From Paenibacillus ihbetae (GTDB lineage Bacteria; Bacillota; Bacilli; Paenibacillales; Paenibacillaceae), in assembly GCF_002741055.1 (NCBI RefSeq), contig NZ_CP016809.1, positions 6,240,501 through 6,304,500 of the forward strand: a stretch of DNA of 64,000 nucleotides, in the 5' to 3' direction. A program made the position numbers and the translations under genes. Below are positions 1 through 8,574 of the stretch, one piece after another. Positions within the stretch are counted from its first letter, which is position 1. The number at the start of each line of letters is the position of its first letter. Below the pieces are notes generated by a model that saw nothing but the letters and a program-made list of their open reading frames with translations, made no database searches and was not told the DNA's origin.

Positions 1-386
1 CGAAGGAGATCGAGGAGGCCGGCCGCATCGACGGCTGCTCCGAGCTCGGCCTCTTGTGGCGGATTGTGCTGCCGCTGTCGATGCCTGTTCTCGCTACCTT
101 TACTTTGTTTTACGCCGTCGGACATTGGAATGATTTCTTCTCGGCATTGCTGTATATCAACGATCCGGAGAAATGGCCGCTGCAGGTCATGCTGCGCCAG
201 ATTGTTCTGCTGTCGCAAGCGGCTGCAGGGGATTTGAACTCGATGGACCCTAACTTTGTGAAGCCGCCGGATCAATCGATCAAAATGGCCGTGATCGTTG
301 TCGGTACGATACCGATTCTGTGCGTGTACCCGTTCCTGCAAAAGCACTTCGCCAAAGGCGTCCTGCTTGGCTCCGTGAAAGGGTAG
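1..386 (+). CDS. Carbohydrate ABC transporter permease, LplC/YtcP type (5' partial)
   Basis: This is the C-terminal part of an inner-membrane permease of a sugar ABC importer. The reading frame is open from the left edge and contains the EAA loop (EEAGRIDGCSELGLLWRIVLP) that docks on the ATPase. It continues with the GHWNDFFSALLYI segment and ends with a basic tail (GSVKG), both typical of LplC/YtcP-type (CUT1) permeases. It is followed 119 bases later by the binding lipoprotein, the usual permease-to-binding-protein order of these operons. No ATPase gene is nearby, as is common where one shared MsmX-like ATPase serves many importers. The position beside rhamnogalacturonan enzymes suggests pectin oligosaccharides as substrate, which is inference. 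Confidence 0.93.
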   Translation, partial: KEIEEAGRIDGCSELGLLWRIVLPLSMPVLATFTLFYAVGHWNDFFSALLYINDPEKWPLQVMLRQIVLLSQAAAGDLNSMDPNFVKPPDQSIKMAVIVVGTIPILCVYPFLQKHFAKGVLLGSVKG

Positions 387-505
387 AGCTTGCATTTCAA
401 TTGTGTGAATCCGCCTGGCTCTATCTGTAATATACCGGGAAGCAGACGCTTTCTTAGAGTCGCGCGGTTTACGATAGGATTCTAATGATAAAGGGAGGCT
501 ATTTA

Positions 506-2104
506 ATGAAGAACAAGTCAATGAAAGCGAAGCGTGCATCCACGTTCCTTATTCTAGGCACGATGTGTATCGTGTTGCTGGCAAGCTGCTCGTCAGGCAA
601 AAGCAGCGGGGGAACGGATTCTCCCAATAACTCGACGGCGGCTCCCCCTGCAAGCGCTTCCCCAGACTCGCAGGAAGCATTCAAGCTGAACATCATGCTT
701 CCGATTTTTAAAACCAACTATCCCAAGGATGACAGCCCCGTAGCAGCTGAGCTCGAGAAGCTGACGGGCACGGACATTCATTTCGAATGGGTTCCCAACG
801 CTTCGTATGCCGATAAATTCAACATTACGCTCGCTTCGGGCAACTTACCGAAAATCATTTACGTGCCGGACTCGAAGGGGCCAAGCTTCGTTAGCGCGGT
901 GAAATCGGGGGCGTTCTGGGATTTGACCGACAAGCTCAAAAATTATCCGAACCTTAGCCAGGCCAGCGAGATCATCCTGAACAACTCCTCGATCAATGGC
1001 AGAACCTACGGTGTATATCGCGGGCGCGAGCTTGGCCGCAACGGCGTTTATTACCGCAAGGATTGGCTGGAGAACGTGGGCCTTGAGGAGCCGAAAACGA
1101 TCGATGAATTTTACAATATGCTGAAAGCGTTCAAGGAGAAGGATCCGGACGGAAACGGCAAGGACGACACGTACGGCTTGGTCATGGTCAAATGGACGGC
1201 CGGCTGGGGAGCGGGCTTCGACCAGATCAAGCTGTGGTTCGGTGCGCCTAACGTTTGGGGTGAACGGGATGGCCAGCTCGTGCCGGAGTTTGAATTTGAC
1301 GAATACTTTGAAGCGCTCAAGTTCATGAAAAAGCTGTACGACGAAAAACTCGTCAATCAAGATTTTGCCGTCATGGATTCCGCGAAGTGGATCGATCCGC
1401 TCGTGAATGGTCAAGCCGGCGTCATTATCGACGTCGTGGACGGCGCGGCTCGAGTCGACGACAAAATCAAGGCCGCGAACGCAGCGGCAGGCAAAGAGGA
1501 TGATAGAGAGCATTACATGGACGTGTTCGGCGCGGTAACCGGTCCGGATGGACAGATTCGGACGCTGCCTACCTCCGGATTCGCCGGCCTATTGGCTATT
1601 CCGAAGTCGAGTGTGAAGACCGAAGAGGAAGTCGACCGTATCTTGAAATTTCTGGACCAGCTGAACGAGCCTGAATTGCAAACGCTGACCAGCTTCGGGC
1701 TGGAAGGCGTGCATTATACTAAGATCGATGATCAAACACTGGAGAGAAGCACCGACGCTGTGCTCCTTGAATCAGAAGTCGAAGGACTTAATCAAATGGT
1801 ACCTTACATTCCGGAGGGCAAGGGGCTGCAAGTGGCTCAGACGCCGCTACGCTTGAAGCAAACGGAGGTTCAGCTGAAAAACCGGGAAACGATCGTCGCC
1901 AACCCGGCCGAACCGTTCATTTCTGAAGTCTACTCGCAAAAAGGGCAGCAGCTCGGCAATATTATTAACGACGCCCGCATTAAATTCATCGTCGGCCAAA
2001 TCGACGAGCAAGGCTGGCGCGACGCCATCGAATTGTGGAAGAAATCCGGCGGCGACGATTACGTTAAGGAAATCAATGAGCTGTACGCGGCATCCAAATC
2101 CTAG
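506..2104 (+). CDS. Extracellular solute-binding lipoprotein (LplA-like) of sugar ABC importer
   Basis: This is a cell-surface substrate-binding protein, lipid-anchored. From ATG 506 the protein is 532 aa. It has a basic n-region, a hydrophobic stretch and the lipobox LLASC (Cys28), then a Ser/Gly/Pro-rich linker. A start at ATG 485 is also in frame, but the strong site AAGGGAGGC at 491-499 lies 6 bases before ATG 506 and decides the start. The body (LTGTDIHFEWVPNASYADKFN, RKDWLENVGLEEPKTIDEFY) is typical of the large LplA/YtcQ-type group 1 binding proteins. It is co-directional with the permease before it and ends at a terminator. The ligand is probably a rhamnogalacturonan-derived oligosaccharide, inferred from the enzymes downstream. 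Confidence 0.93.
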   Translation: MKNKSMKAKRASTFLILGTMCIVLLASCSSGKSSGGTDSPNNSTAAPPASASPDSQEAFKLNIMLPIFKTNYPKDDSPVAAELEKLTGTDIHFEWVPNASYADKFNITLASGNLPKIIYVPDSKGPSFVSAVKSGAFWDLTDKLKNYPNLSQASEIILNNSSINGRTYGVYRGRELGRNGVYYRKDWLENVGLEEPKTIDEFYNMLKAFKEKDPDGNGKDDTYGLVMVKWTAGWGAGFDQIKLWFGAPNVWGERDGQLVPEFEFDEYFEALKFMKKLYDEKLVNQDFAVMDSAKWIDPLVNGQAGVIIDVVDGAARVDDKIKAANAAAGKEDDREHYMDVFGAVTGPDGQIRTLPTSGFAGLLAIPKSSVKTEEEVDRILKFLDQLNEPELQTLTSFGLEGVHYTKIDDQTLERSTDAVLLESEVEGLNQMVPYIPEGKGLQVAQTPLRLKQTEVQLKNRETIVANPAEPFISEVYSQKGQQLGNIINDARIKFIVGQIDEQGWRDAIELWKKSGGDDYVKEINELYAASKS

Positions 2105-2140
2105 GCGTTGCCATTTGCAGTCGGGTCGTTCCAGCGGAAG

Positions 2141-2164
2141 AAGAGGCCATAGGGCCTCTTTTTT
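2141..2164 (+). terminator. Rho-independent terminator after binding-protein gene
   Basis: The arms AGAGGCC and GGCCTCT flank a short loop and are followed by a run of T. It lies 37 bases after the stop of the solute-binding protein gene and separates the transporter from the AraC regulator. Confidence 0.85.
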
Positions 2165-2436
2165 CGCAATAAGAGGTTGACCGCTCAGGTACCTGCAAGA
2201 TGAGTATGGCCGCTTTATATCCAAGACTCCACGTTGTTGCTGTATTCGGGATTCCTCTGTTTTTTGAACAATTTACTCTGAAAACATGCAGGCTTTATGG
2301 GGAGGTCCGCATTATGCTATTGAAAGGAAACGGTTTTATTTCGCAGAAATTGAATACGCTTACATATCTGAAAGATTAAAGGTCCGCCTGACATGGCAAG
2401 GCAAAACTAATTTTAGATATGGTTGGTGAGCTGAGG

Positions 2437-4761
2437 ATGAATGGATGGAAGACGTTATTGGCCCGGTTGTCCGGCAGATCCGGCAGCTTTTATAGGAAGA
2501 GCTTGGTCATGTTCCTGTTCGTTGCCGGCATTCCCGGCATCATAACGGGAGTGCTCGTATATTCCATGGCAGGGGGGAAGCTGGAAAAGGAGCTGCTGAA
2601 GCTCCATAACAACCAGATTGAGCAGCGGTCGCAAAATCTGAATAAACAGCTGTCCAATCTCGAAATGATGCTTGCACATTGGGCGTTCGATACGAGCTTC
2701 GATTATTCGCTCAGCGATCGTGACTTCGTGCGCGATTTCGAGAAGACCCGCGATATTACGAATACGCTGCTCGTCATGCAGGGTTCCAATACGATGATCC
2801 GTAACGTCAGCCTCTATTTGCGCGGGAATCAGCCGGTATTGTTTTACCCGGAATACTCCGCTTTGCATGACGCAAGTGTCATTTCGCTATACGACCGTCT
2901 GCTCGACGAGGGAAAAACGACCTATTGGACACAGCTGGCGCTTGACCCTGATCAGCCGGGAAAACGGGAAATAACCTTTGTGCATCTCGTTCCCGGGGGC
3001 AGCCCCAAACCGATCGGCGCCCTGATCGTTCGTCTGGACAACGATCAGGTCGCGGAGGCGCTGCGGACCATTACGCCTTATACCGACGGCGAGAACTTTC
3101 TGATGGAGCCGGACGGGCAGCTCTACGTATCCGCCAACGGGAGCACGATCGACTCGACGTTTGTCATGGCGGTCAGGAGCGAGGTCGAATCGAACGGAAG
3201 CACGGAAGGCTCGTTCCTGTACGAATGGAACGACAAAACCTACGCGGTTACATACGGTTATTTCGCACGAATCATGGACAGCTGGCTGTACGTTTCAGCC
3301 TCACCGATCACCAATATCACGGCGCCGGTCGTCTTTATATCCAAAGTCATCTTGACGGTCAGCCTGAGTGCTCTCATGCTGGCGGTGCTGCTGGCTTGGC
3401 TTGCTTCGAACCGAATGTACTCACCTGTCAAGCGCCTGATGATGGACTTGCTGCCGAGCGCCTCTTTGATAGGCGGAAGCCGGGAGGACGAGTTCACGCT
3501 GATCGAGCGGCAATGGCAGCATTTAAACCGCGAGAGCCGGGAGCTGAACGCCAAGCTGGTCGAGCAGCTGCCGCACGTGAAGGAGAGTTTTCTGCACCAG
3601 CTGCTGCAGGGCTATCTGTACGCCTATACTGAGGAGGACCTCTTGTCACGGATGGAGCGGTATAAATGGCAGGTGTGCGGCAAGCAGTTCGTCGTGCTGT
3701 ACGTACAGCTTACGGGAATCGCCAGCATGGAAGGGAAATTCAAATTCGGCGACGAAGGATTGGTTACCTTTGCGTCTGTCAACATGATCGAAGAACTGGC
3801 GGATTCGTATTTCGAGCAAAGCAGCACGATCAATTTCCACGATCTCGGATCCGGCGTGCTGCTGATCTTGCCGGAAGGGGAGCCTTTTGCGGAAACGATC
3901 AAATCATTCAGCGAAGAGCTGGCACGGACGATTAACCGGCTGCTCAACATGGTGGTGACGGTAGCGATCAGCCGGGCTGTCACCCGGGTTAGCGACATTC
4001 CGCTCGCCTTCGAGGGCGTGAAGCATGCGGCCAGCTTCCGTAAATTCGATAATGACAATCAGATTCTCGAGATGGAGCAGCTGGATTTTGAAGATTCGTC
4101 CGAGCCGCAGTACCCGTTCACGCTGGAACGTGAGTTCCTTCAGGCGCTGCGGACCGGGCAGGAGGCGGACGCCAACGCCTTGCTCGTCGAGTTCCAGAAA
4201 GCGTTGTCCGTGAAAGAGGCGAAAGCGATCGACGTCCAGCAGGGAATGCTTCATTTGCTGGGTTCCGTCCAGCATGCAATCCTCATCTCCGGCATTCAGC
4301 CGAATCGTTTGTTCAAGGGCGCCAACCTGTATGAGCAGCTTTCCCAGATCAAAGAGCCTGCAGGTGCCCGGGAATGGTTCCAAATGAAGGTGATCGCCCC
4401 TTTCATGAAGGAGCTTACAAGCAGGACGGATGGCCAGGTCAAACGGCTGATCGAGCAAGCCATGATCTATATGCAGCACAACTATATGCATGATATATCG
4501 CTCGACAATTGCGCCGATCACATCGGCACGAACCCATTTTTCCTGAGCAAATCATTCAAGCAGGTAACCGGAAAGAACTTTATCGATTATTTGACCGAGC
4601 TGCGCATGGAAAAGGCGAAGGAGCTGCTCCGGGAATCGGAAATGAAAATTAACACGGTCGCCGAACAAGTCGGATATCGTCACAGCTATTTTAACCGGAT
4701 ATTTAAAAAGCTTGAGGGCATGACCCCTACCCGTTACCGCGAGCTGAGTCGGGCCGAGTAG
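2437..4761 (+). CDS. Membrane-anchored AraC-family regulator with extracellular sensor domain
   Basis: This is a one-protein sensor/regulator of the type found beside Paenibacillus sugar importers. An N-terminal membrane helix (about residues 22-45, LVMFLFVAGIPGIITGVLVY) is followed by a roughly 250-residue extracytoplasmic region likely of the dCache type. A second helix (about 298-322, SLSALMLAVLLAWLA) leads to a cytoplasmic linker. The C-terminal 100 residues are an AraC double helix-turn-helix (ISLDNCADHIGTNPFFLSKSFKQ, then INTVAEQVGYRHSYFNRIFKK). ATG 2437 is preferred over ATG 2419 because GGTGAG lies 6 bases before it and nothing suitable precedes 2419. It probably senses extracellular sugar and activates the adjoining importer or the lyase genes downstream, which is inference. 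Confidence 0.92.
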   Translation: MNGWKTLLARLSGRSGSFYRKSLVMFLFVAGIPGIITGVLVYSMAGGKLEKELLKLHNNQIEQRSQNLNKQLSNLEMMLAHWAFDTSFDYSLSDRDFVRDFEKTRDITNTLLVMQGSNTMIRNVSLYLRGNQPVLFYPEYSALHDASVISLYDRLLDEGKTTYWTQLALDPDQPGKREITFVHLVPGGSPKPIGALIVRLDNDQVAEALRTITPYTDGENFLMEPDGQLYVSANGSTIDSTFVMAVRSEVESNGSTEGSFLYEWNDKTYAVTYGYFARIMDSWLYVSASPITNITAPVVFISKVILTVSLSALMLAVLLAWLASNRMYSPVKRLMMDLLPSASLIGGSREDEFTLIERQWQHLNRESRELNAKLVEQLPHVKESFLHQLLQGYLYAYTEEDLLSRMERYKWQVCGKQFVVLYVQLTGIASMEGKFKFGDEGLVTFASVNMIEELADSYFEQSSTINFHDLGSGVLLILPEGEPFAETIKSFSEELARTINRLLNMVVTVAISRAVTRVSDIPLAFEGVKHAASFRKFDNDNQILEMEQLDFEDSSEPQYPFTLEREFLQALRTGQEADANALLVEFQKALSVKEAKAIDVQQGMLHLLGSVQHAILISGIQPNRLFKGANLYEQLSQIKEPAGAREWFQMKVIAPFMKELTSRTDGQVKRLIEQAMIYMQHNYMHDISLDNCADHIGTNPFFLSKSFKQVTGKNFIDYLTELRMEKAKELLRESEMKINTVAEQVGYRHSYFNRIFKKLEGMTPTRYRELSRAE

Positions 4762-4794
4762 AATGCAAGCTGCGAACAATTGAGCTTGGGGAAG

Positions 4795-4836
4795 AAGCCG
4801 GCAGTCGTTCATTACACGAACGCTGCCGGCTTTGTT
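4795..4836 (+). terminator. Rho-independent terminator after AraC regulator
   Basis: The arms AAGCCGGCAG(t)CGTTC and GAACGCTGCCGGCTT form a 15-bp stem with one bulge and a 7-base loop, followed by TTGTT. It ends the regulator transcript and isolates it from the YetA-like gene. Confidence 0.85.
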
Positions 4837-5024
4837 ATACAGCTTCGGACGTCGAGAATATCTCGTTGAACCTTAGCGTGCAATAAAGTGCAATGCTTGA
4901 GAAATCGTGCAAGCCAGGGCGGAGGAGGTCATCAATAAAGTGTCATTGCCGGGAAAACCTAAGCTCTCTACAATAAGGTCGTTACAGAAGTCGGAAGTGA
5001 GTAAAAACGTTAGGAGATGATTCC

Positions 5025-7628
5025 ATGAACGACACGCGCATACAACTGCGTTGGTTGAAGGCAGCCGCATCTATTCCGGCAGGGGTGACGTGGGGGATGC
5101 CGTGGAAGGAGGGGGAGCTTTTGCGGGACGACCGGCTGTCGCTGCATATGGAGGGTGGGACCACATATGCGCTGCAAAGCTGGCCGACTGCTTATTGGCC
5201 GGACGGCAGCGTAAAGTGGACGGCGCATGCGGCCGCTCTTCCGGCTGGCGCTCCTGACGGGTACGCCGTAGTGAAGGGAGAACCCGGGCTTTTACCAGCA
5301 GCAGCTTCGTTGTCCGTGAATGAGACGGAGAATGACTTTACCATCGACACGGGCGTTATTACCTTTCGGGTCCCCAAAACCGGCAGTCGAATGATCGCCG
5401 ATGTTCAACGAAACGGTGTCAGTATAAGCTCTTATGGCGAATTGATCGCCATCAAGGAAACCGTAAGCGAGCTGACCGGCAGCCGAACGATCCGGGAGGA
5501 ACGGTATCAATCCCAAATTTATGAGACGAAGGTGGAGCAAGCAGGCCCGGTACGAGCGGTCATCAAGCTGACGGGCCGTCACCGCGCTGTCAACGGAACC
5601 GGCGAATGGCTGCCCTTTTCGCTTCGCCTGTACGCATACGCGGGACTGGGGTCGATCCGGATCGTGCATACGTTTTTTTATGACGGCAATCCGAACCAGG
5701 ATTTCGTGAAGGGACTCGGCATCTGTTTCGGGCTGCCAATGCGCGGGCCGCTCTATAACCGCCACGTCCGGTTCGCGGGCGACAGCGGTTTTGTAAGCGA
5801 ATCGCCGAAGACGCTCCATACGCGCCGTACGCAAGGCAAATATTTGGAGCTGTTCATGCGTCAGCTCAATGGGGAAACGCTCTCCGATGAAGACATGGCC
5901 GACCCATACTTCATGAATCTGCTGCACGATTCCGCGTGCTGGGACGGCTATAAGCTGACGCAGTTCTCAGCGGACCATTACCTGATGGCTAAGCGGACCA
6001 TGGACGGCTGCAGCTGGCTCAAATCCGCTGAAGGCCGGAGAGCGCGCGGCGTCACGTACGTCGGCGGGCCCGGCGGCGGCCTGGCTCTTGCGATGCGCCA
6101 CTTCTGGCAAAAGCACCCTTCCGGCATGGAAGCACGTGGCCTCACGACGGACGAGGCCCAGCTGACCGCCTGGTTCTGGTCGCCGGAAGCCCCGGCCATG
6201 GACATGCGCCATTATGATACGCGCACGCATGTTGAGTCTTCCTACGAAGGCGCGGAAGAGCTGCGCGCAACCCCTTACGGCGTCGGCAATACGAATGAGC
6301 TGACGATCTGGTGCCGGGCGTCGACGCCGTCGACGGTAGAGCTGGACGCTTACGCGGCCTATAACGACTCGCCGCCCCAGCTTGTATGCGAGCCGGATTA
6401 TTTGCGGAGCCAGGGCGCTTTCGGCATCTGGAGCTTGCCGGACCGGGGAACGCCGATCAAGGCCCGCCTCGAAGAGAAGCTGGACGGGATCATCGCCTTT
6501 TACCAACGGGAGGTGGAGCAGAGGCGCTGGTACGGCTTCTGGGATTACGGCGATTTCATGCACAGCTATGATCCTGCGCGTCATGTCTGGAATTATGATC
6601 TCGGCGGATGTGCGTGGCAAAATACCGAACTGGTCCCGAACATGTGGCTGTGGCTGATGTTTTTGCGCTCGGGACGCGAAGATATTTTCCGGATGGCGGA
6701 GGCGATGACGCGCCATACGAGCGAGGTTGACGTCTACCACTTCGGTGAATACGCAGGCCTCGGCTCCCGGCATAACGTCGTCCATTGGGGCTGCGGCTGC
6801 AAGGAAGCCCGGATCAGCATGGCCGGCTTGCACCGATATTATTATTATTTGACGGGGGACGAACGAATCGGGGACATGATGGACGAGGTGAAGGACGCCG
6901 ATTTTACAACCGTTCATATCGATCCGATGCGCGCCTATTTTCCGAAGGACGAGCATAAGACGCATATCCGGGTCGGCCCGGATTGGGCGGCATTCAGCTC
7001 CAATTGGATGACCCAGTGGGAGCGTAAAGAGGATCCATTTTACCGTGACAAACTGATGACCGGCATACAATGCATTAAACAGGCGAATTTCGGCCTGATC
7101 TCCGGTCCGACATACGGTTATGACCCGACCACCGGCATGCTCGCGTCGATGGGAGACGACAATTGGGGACGGCATCTGGCGTTATGCATGGGCGCACCGC
7201 AGGTGTGGTTTGAGCTGTCCGGCATGCTGATGGATAAGCAGTGGGATGAAATGATGGCTGATTTCGGCATTTTCTATAATCTTTCGCAGGAAGACAAGGA
7301 TCAAATTACGGGCGGTGCAATCAGCGCGAAGCGGTTCGAGCACCCTGTCCTGACGCTGGCCCTCGTCGCTTACGGCGCTTGGTACCGTAAGGACAGACGG
7401 ACGGCCGATTTTGCCTGGGAGACGCTGCTGCGGCATCCTTTTGCCAACACAGACCTGGAGAAGGACGCGGCTGACGTTACATACGCCGGCGAGCTGAAGG
7501 AGATTGACTGGATGAACACGAACGAGGCGTCGCAGTGGTCTTTGAACACGATCATCAGCCTGGAACTGATCCCGGACGCGCTGCCGGAGCATGCGCCATC
7601 GGAACGGCAACAGGCCAAGAATTACTGA
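5025..7628 (+). CDS. YetA/PcRGLX-like protein, candidate PL26 exo-rhamnogalacturonan lyase
   Basis: This is an 867-aa protein without signal peptide or membrane helix. Its opening (LRWLKAAASIPAGVTWGMPW, then GTTYALQSWPTAYWPDGSVKW) and its overall length match B. subtilis YetA and the N-terminal barrel of PcRGLX, the exo-rhamnogalacturonan lyase that founded PL26. The C-terminal half (about 450-860) is rich in aromatic residues and His/Trp motifs, as expected for the alpha/alpha-barrel part. The site TTAGGAG precedes ATG 5025. It heads the enzyme series, with a DUF1961 protein 78 bases after. It probably removes unsaturated disaccharides from rhamnogalacturonan I fragments in the cytoplasm. 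Family assignment is from memory of the sequence pattern, and activity is inferred. Confidence 0.78.
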   Translation: MNDTRIQLRWLKAAASIPAGVTWGMPWKEGELLRDDRLSLHMEGGTTYALQSWPTAYWPDGSVKWTAHAAALPAGAPDGYAVVKGEPGLLPAAASLSVNETENDFTIDTGVITFRVPKTGSRMIADVQRNGVSISSYGELIAIKETVSELTGSRTIREERYQSQIYETKVEQAGPVRAVIKLTGRHRAVNGTGEWLPFSLRLYAYAGLGSIRIVHTFFYDGNPNQDFVKGLGICFGLPMRGPLYNRHVRFAGDSGFVSESPKTLHTRRTQGKYLELFMRQLNGETLSDEDMADPYFMNLLHDSACWDGYKLTQFSADHYLMAKRTMDGCSWLKSAEGRRARGVTYVGGPGGGLALAMRHFWQKHPSGMEARGLTTDEAQLTAWFWSPEAPAMDMRHYDTRTHVESSYEGAEELRATPYGVGNTNELTIWCRASTPSTVELDAYAAYNDSPPQLVCEPDYLRSQGAFGIWSLPDRGTPIKARLEEKLDGIIAFYQREVEQRRWYGFWDYGDFMHSYDPARHVWNYDLGGCAWQNTELVPNMWLWLMFLRSGREDIFRMAEAMTRHTSEVDVYHFGEYAGLGSRHNVVHWGCGCKEARISMAGLHRYYYYLTGDERIGDMMDEVKDADFTTVHIDPMRAYFPKDEHKTHIRVGPDWAAFSSNWMTQWERKEDPFYRDKLMTGIQCIKQANFGLISGPTYGYDPTTGMLASMGDDNWGRHLALCMGAPQVWFELSGMLMDKQWDEMMADFGIFYNLSQEDKDQITGGAISAKRFEHPVLTLALVAYGAWYRKDRRTADFAWETLLRHPFANTDLEKDAADVTYAGELKEIDWMNTNEASQWSLNTIISLELIPDALPEHAPSERQQAKNY

Positions 7629-7706
7629 AGCCGGGTTATCGTCACGTCTGCCCTGCAGCATTGGCAGGCAATTGCCCGAAGCTGGAAGAAAGGAGCATCA
7701 CCTCCG

Positions 7707-8444
7707 ATGAATGAAAATACAACCGAATCAGGATTACCGGAGCAGGCCAATAGCTCGCTTATCCCTGAAGGCTGGAGGGAAATCTACGCGAATCCGCTCG
7801 CCAAGCCCGAACATGTCCGCAGGTTTCGATTGGAAGGGAGTGCCTCGGTCACGTTTCCTGTGGGACGGATGCGACTCGAGAGTCTCCTGGACGAGAAAGA
7901 GGGACAGCGCGCCAATTTCGTGCTGTGGTGCCCTGAGGATTTTCCGGCGGATGCGGCTGTTTCTTGGGATTTTTGGCCGGTGCGGGAGCCGGGCTTGGCC
8001 ATGATGTTTGTATGCGCAACCGGAACGGAGGGGCGGGATTTGTTCGATCCTTCGATCAAGCCGCGGACGGGCGAATATGACCAGTATCATCACGGCGAAA
8101 TGAACGCCTTCCATGTCTCTTACTTCCGGAGAAAGTGGGCGGAAGAGCGGATGTTTCACACGTGTAATTTGCGCAAAAGCTACGGCTTCCATCTGGTCGC
8201 CCAAGGTGCGGATCCGATTCCGGGCGTCATGGACGCGTTCGGTCCTTACCGGATGCTCATCGTCAAGGTCGGCAGCCGCATTACGTTTGCCGTAAATGGC
8301 CTGCCGGTGTTCTCATGGACGGACGACGGTCATACGTTCGGACCGAAACTCGCCGGCGGCAAGGTTGGTTTCCGTCAGATGGCCCCGCTGATCGGTGAAT
8401 ATGCCAATTTAACCGTGTATGCCGAAAGAAAAACATCCTTTTGA
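7707..8444 (+). CDS. DUF1961 family protein (YesU-like)
   Basis: This is a 245-aa soluble protein without signal peptide. The segments AVSWDFWPVREPGLAMMFVCATG, GEYDQYHHGEMNAFHVSYFRR and the closing concanavalin-like strand pattern (VGFRQMAPLIGEYANLTVYA) are those of DUF1961/YesU. YesU is a lectin-fold protein encoded in the B. subtilis rhamnogalacturonan (yes) region. Its enzymatic role is not established. AAAGGAG at 7689-7695 lies 11 bases before the ATG. It sits between the PL26-like and PL11 genes on the same strand, which supports a part in rhamnogalacturonan breakdown, perhaps as a glycosidase or lyase of the jelly-roll type. Confidence 0.85.
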   Translation: MNENTTESGLPEQANSSLIPEGWREIYANPLAKPEHVRRFRLEGSASVTFPVGRMRLESLLDEKEGQRANFVLWCPEDFPADAAVSWDFWPVREPGLAMMFVCATGTEGRDLFDPSIKPRTGEYDQYHHGEMNAFHVSYFRRKWAEERMFHTCNLRKSYGFHLVAQGADPIPGVMDAFGPYRMLIVKVGSRITFAVNGLPVFSWTDDGHTFGPKLAGGKVGFRQMAPLIGEYANLTVYAERKTSF

Positions 8445-8574
8445 GAGCGGTTGGTTCACTCGTCGTTTGGATGATTTAGATGGAGATCGAATAGGTCCTT
8501 CTGGCGGAGTGGTCGTGCAGTGGATTCGTAGAGACATAATCAACAAATTGAAGGCTTAAGATGGGGGGCTACTA

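Noticed and set aside
5967..7175. 402-codon minus-strand open frame opposite the YetA-like gene
   Set aside because: It is antisense to a clearly recognised gene, and its composition (His/Arg/Pro-rich) is that of a mirror frame in GC-rich codons.
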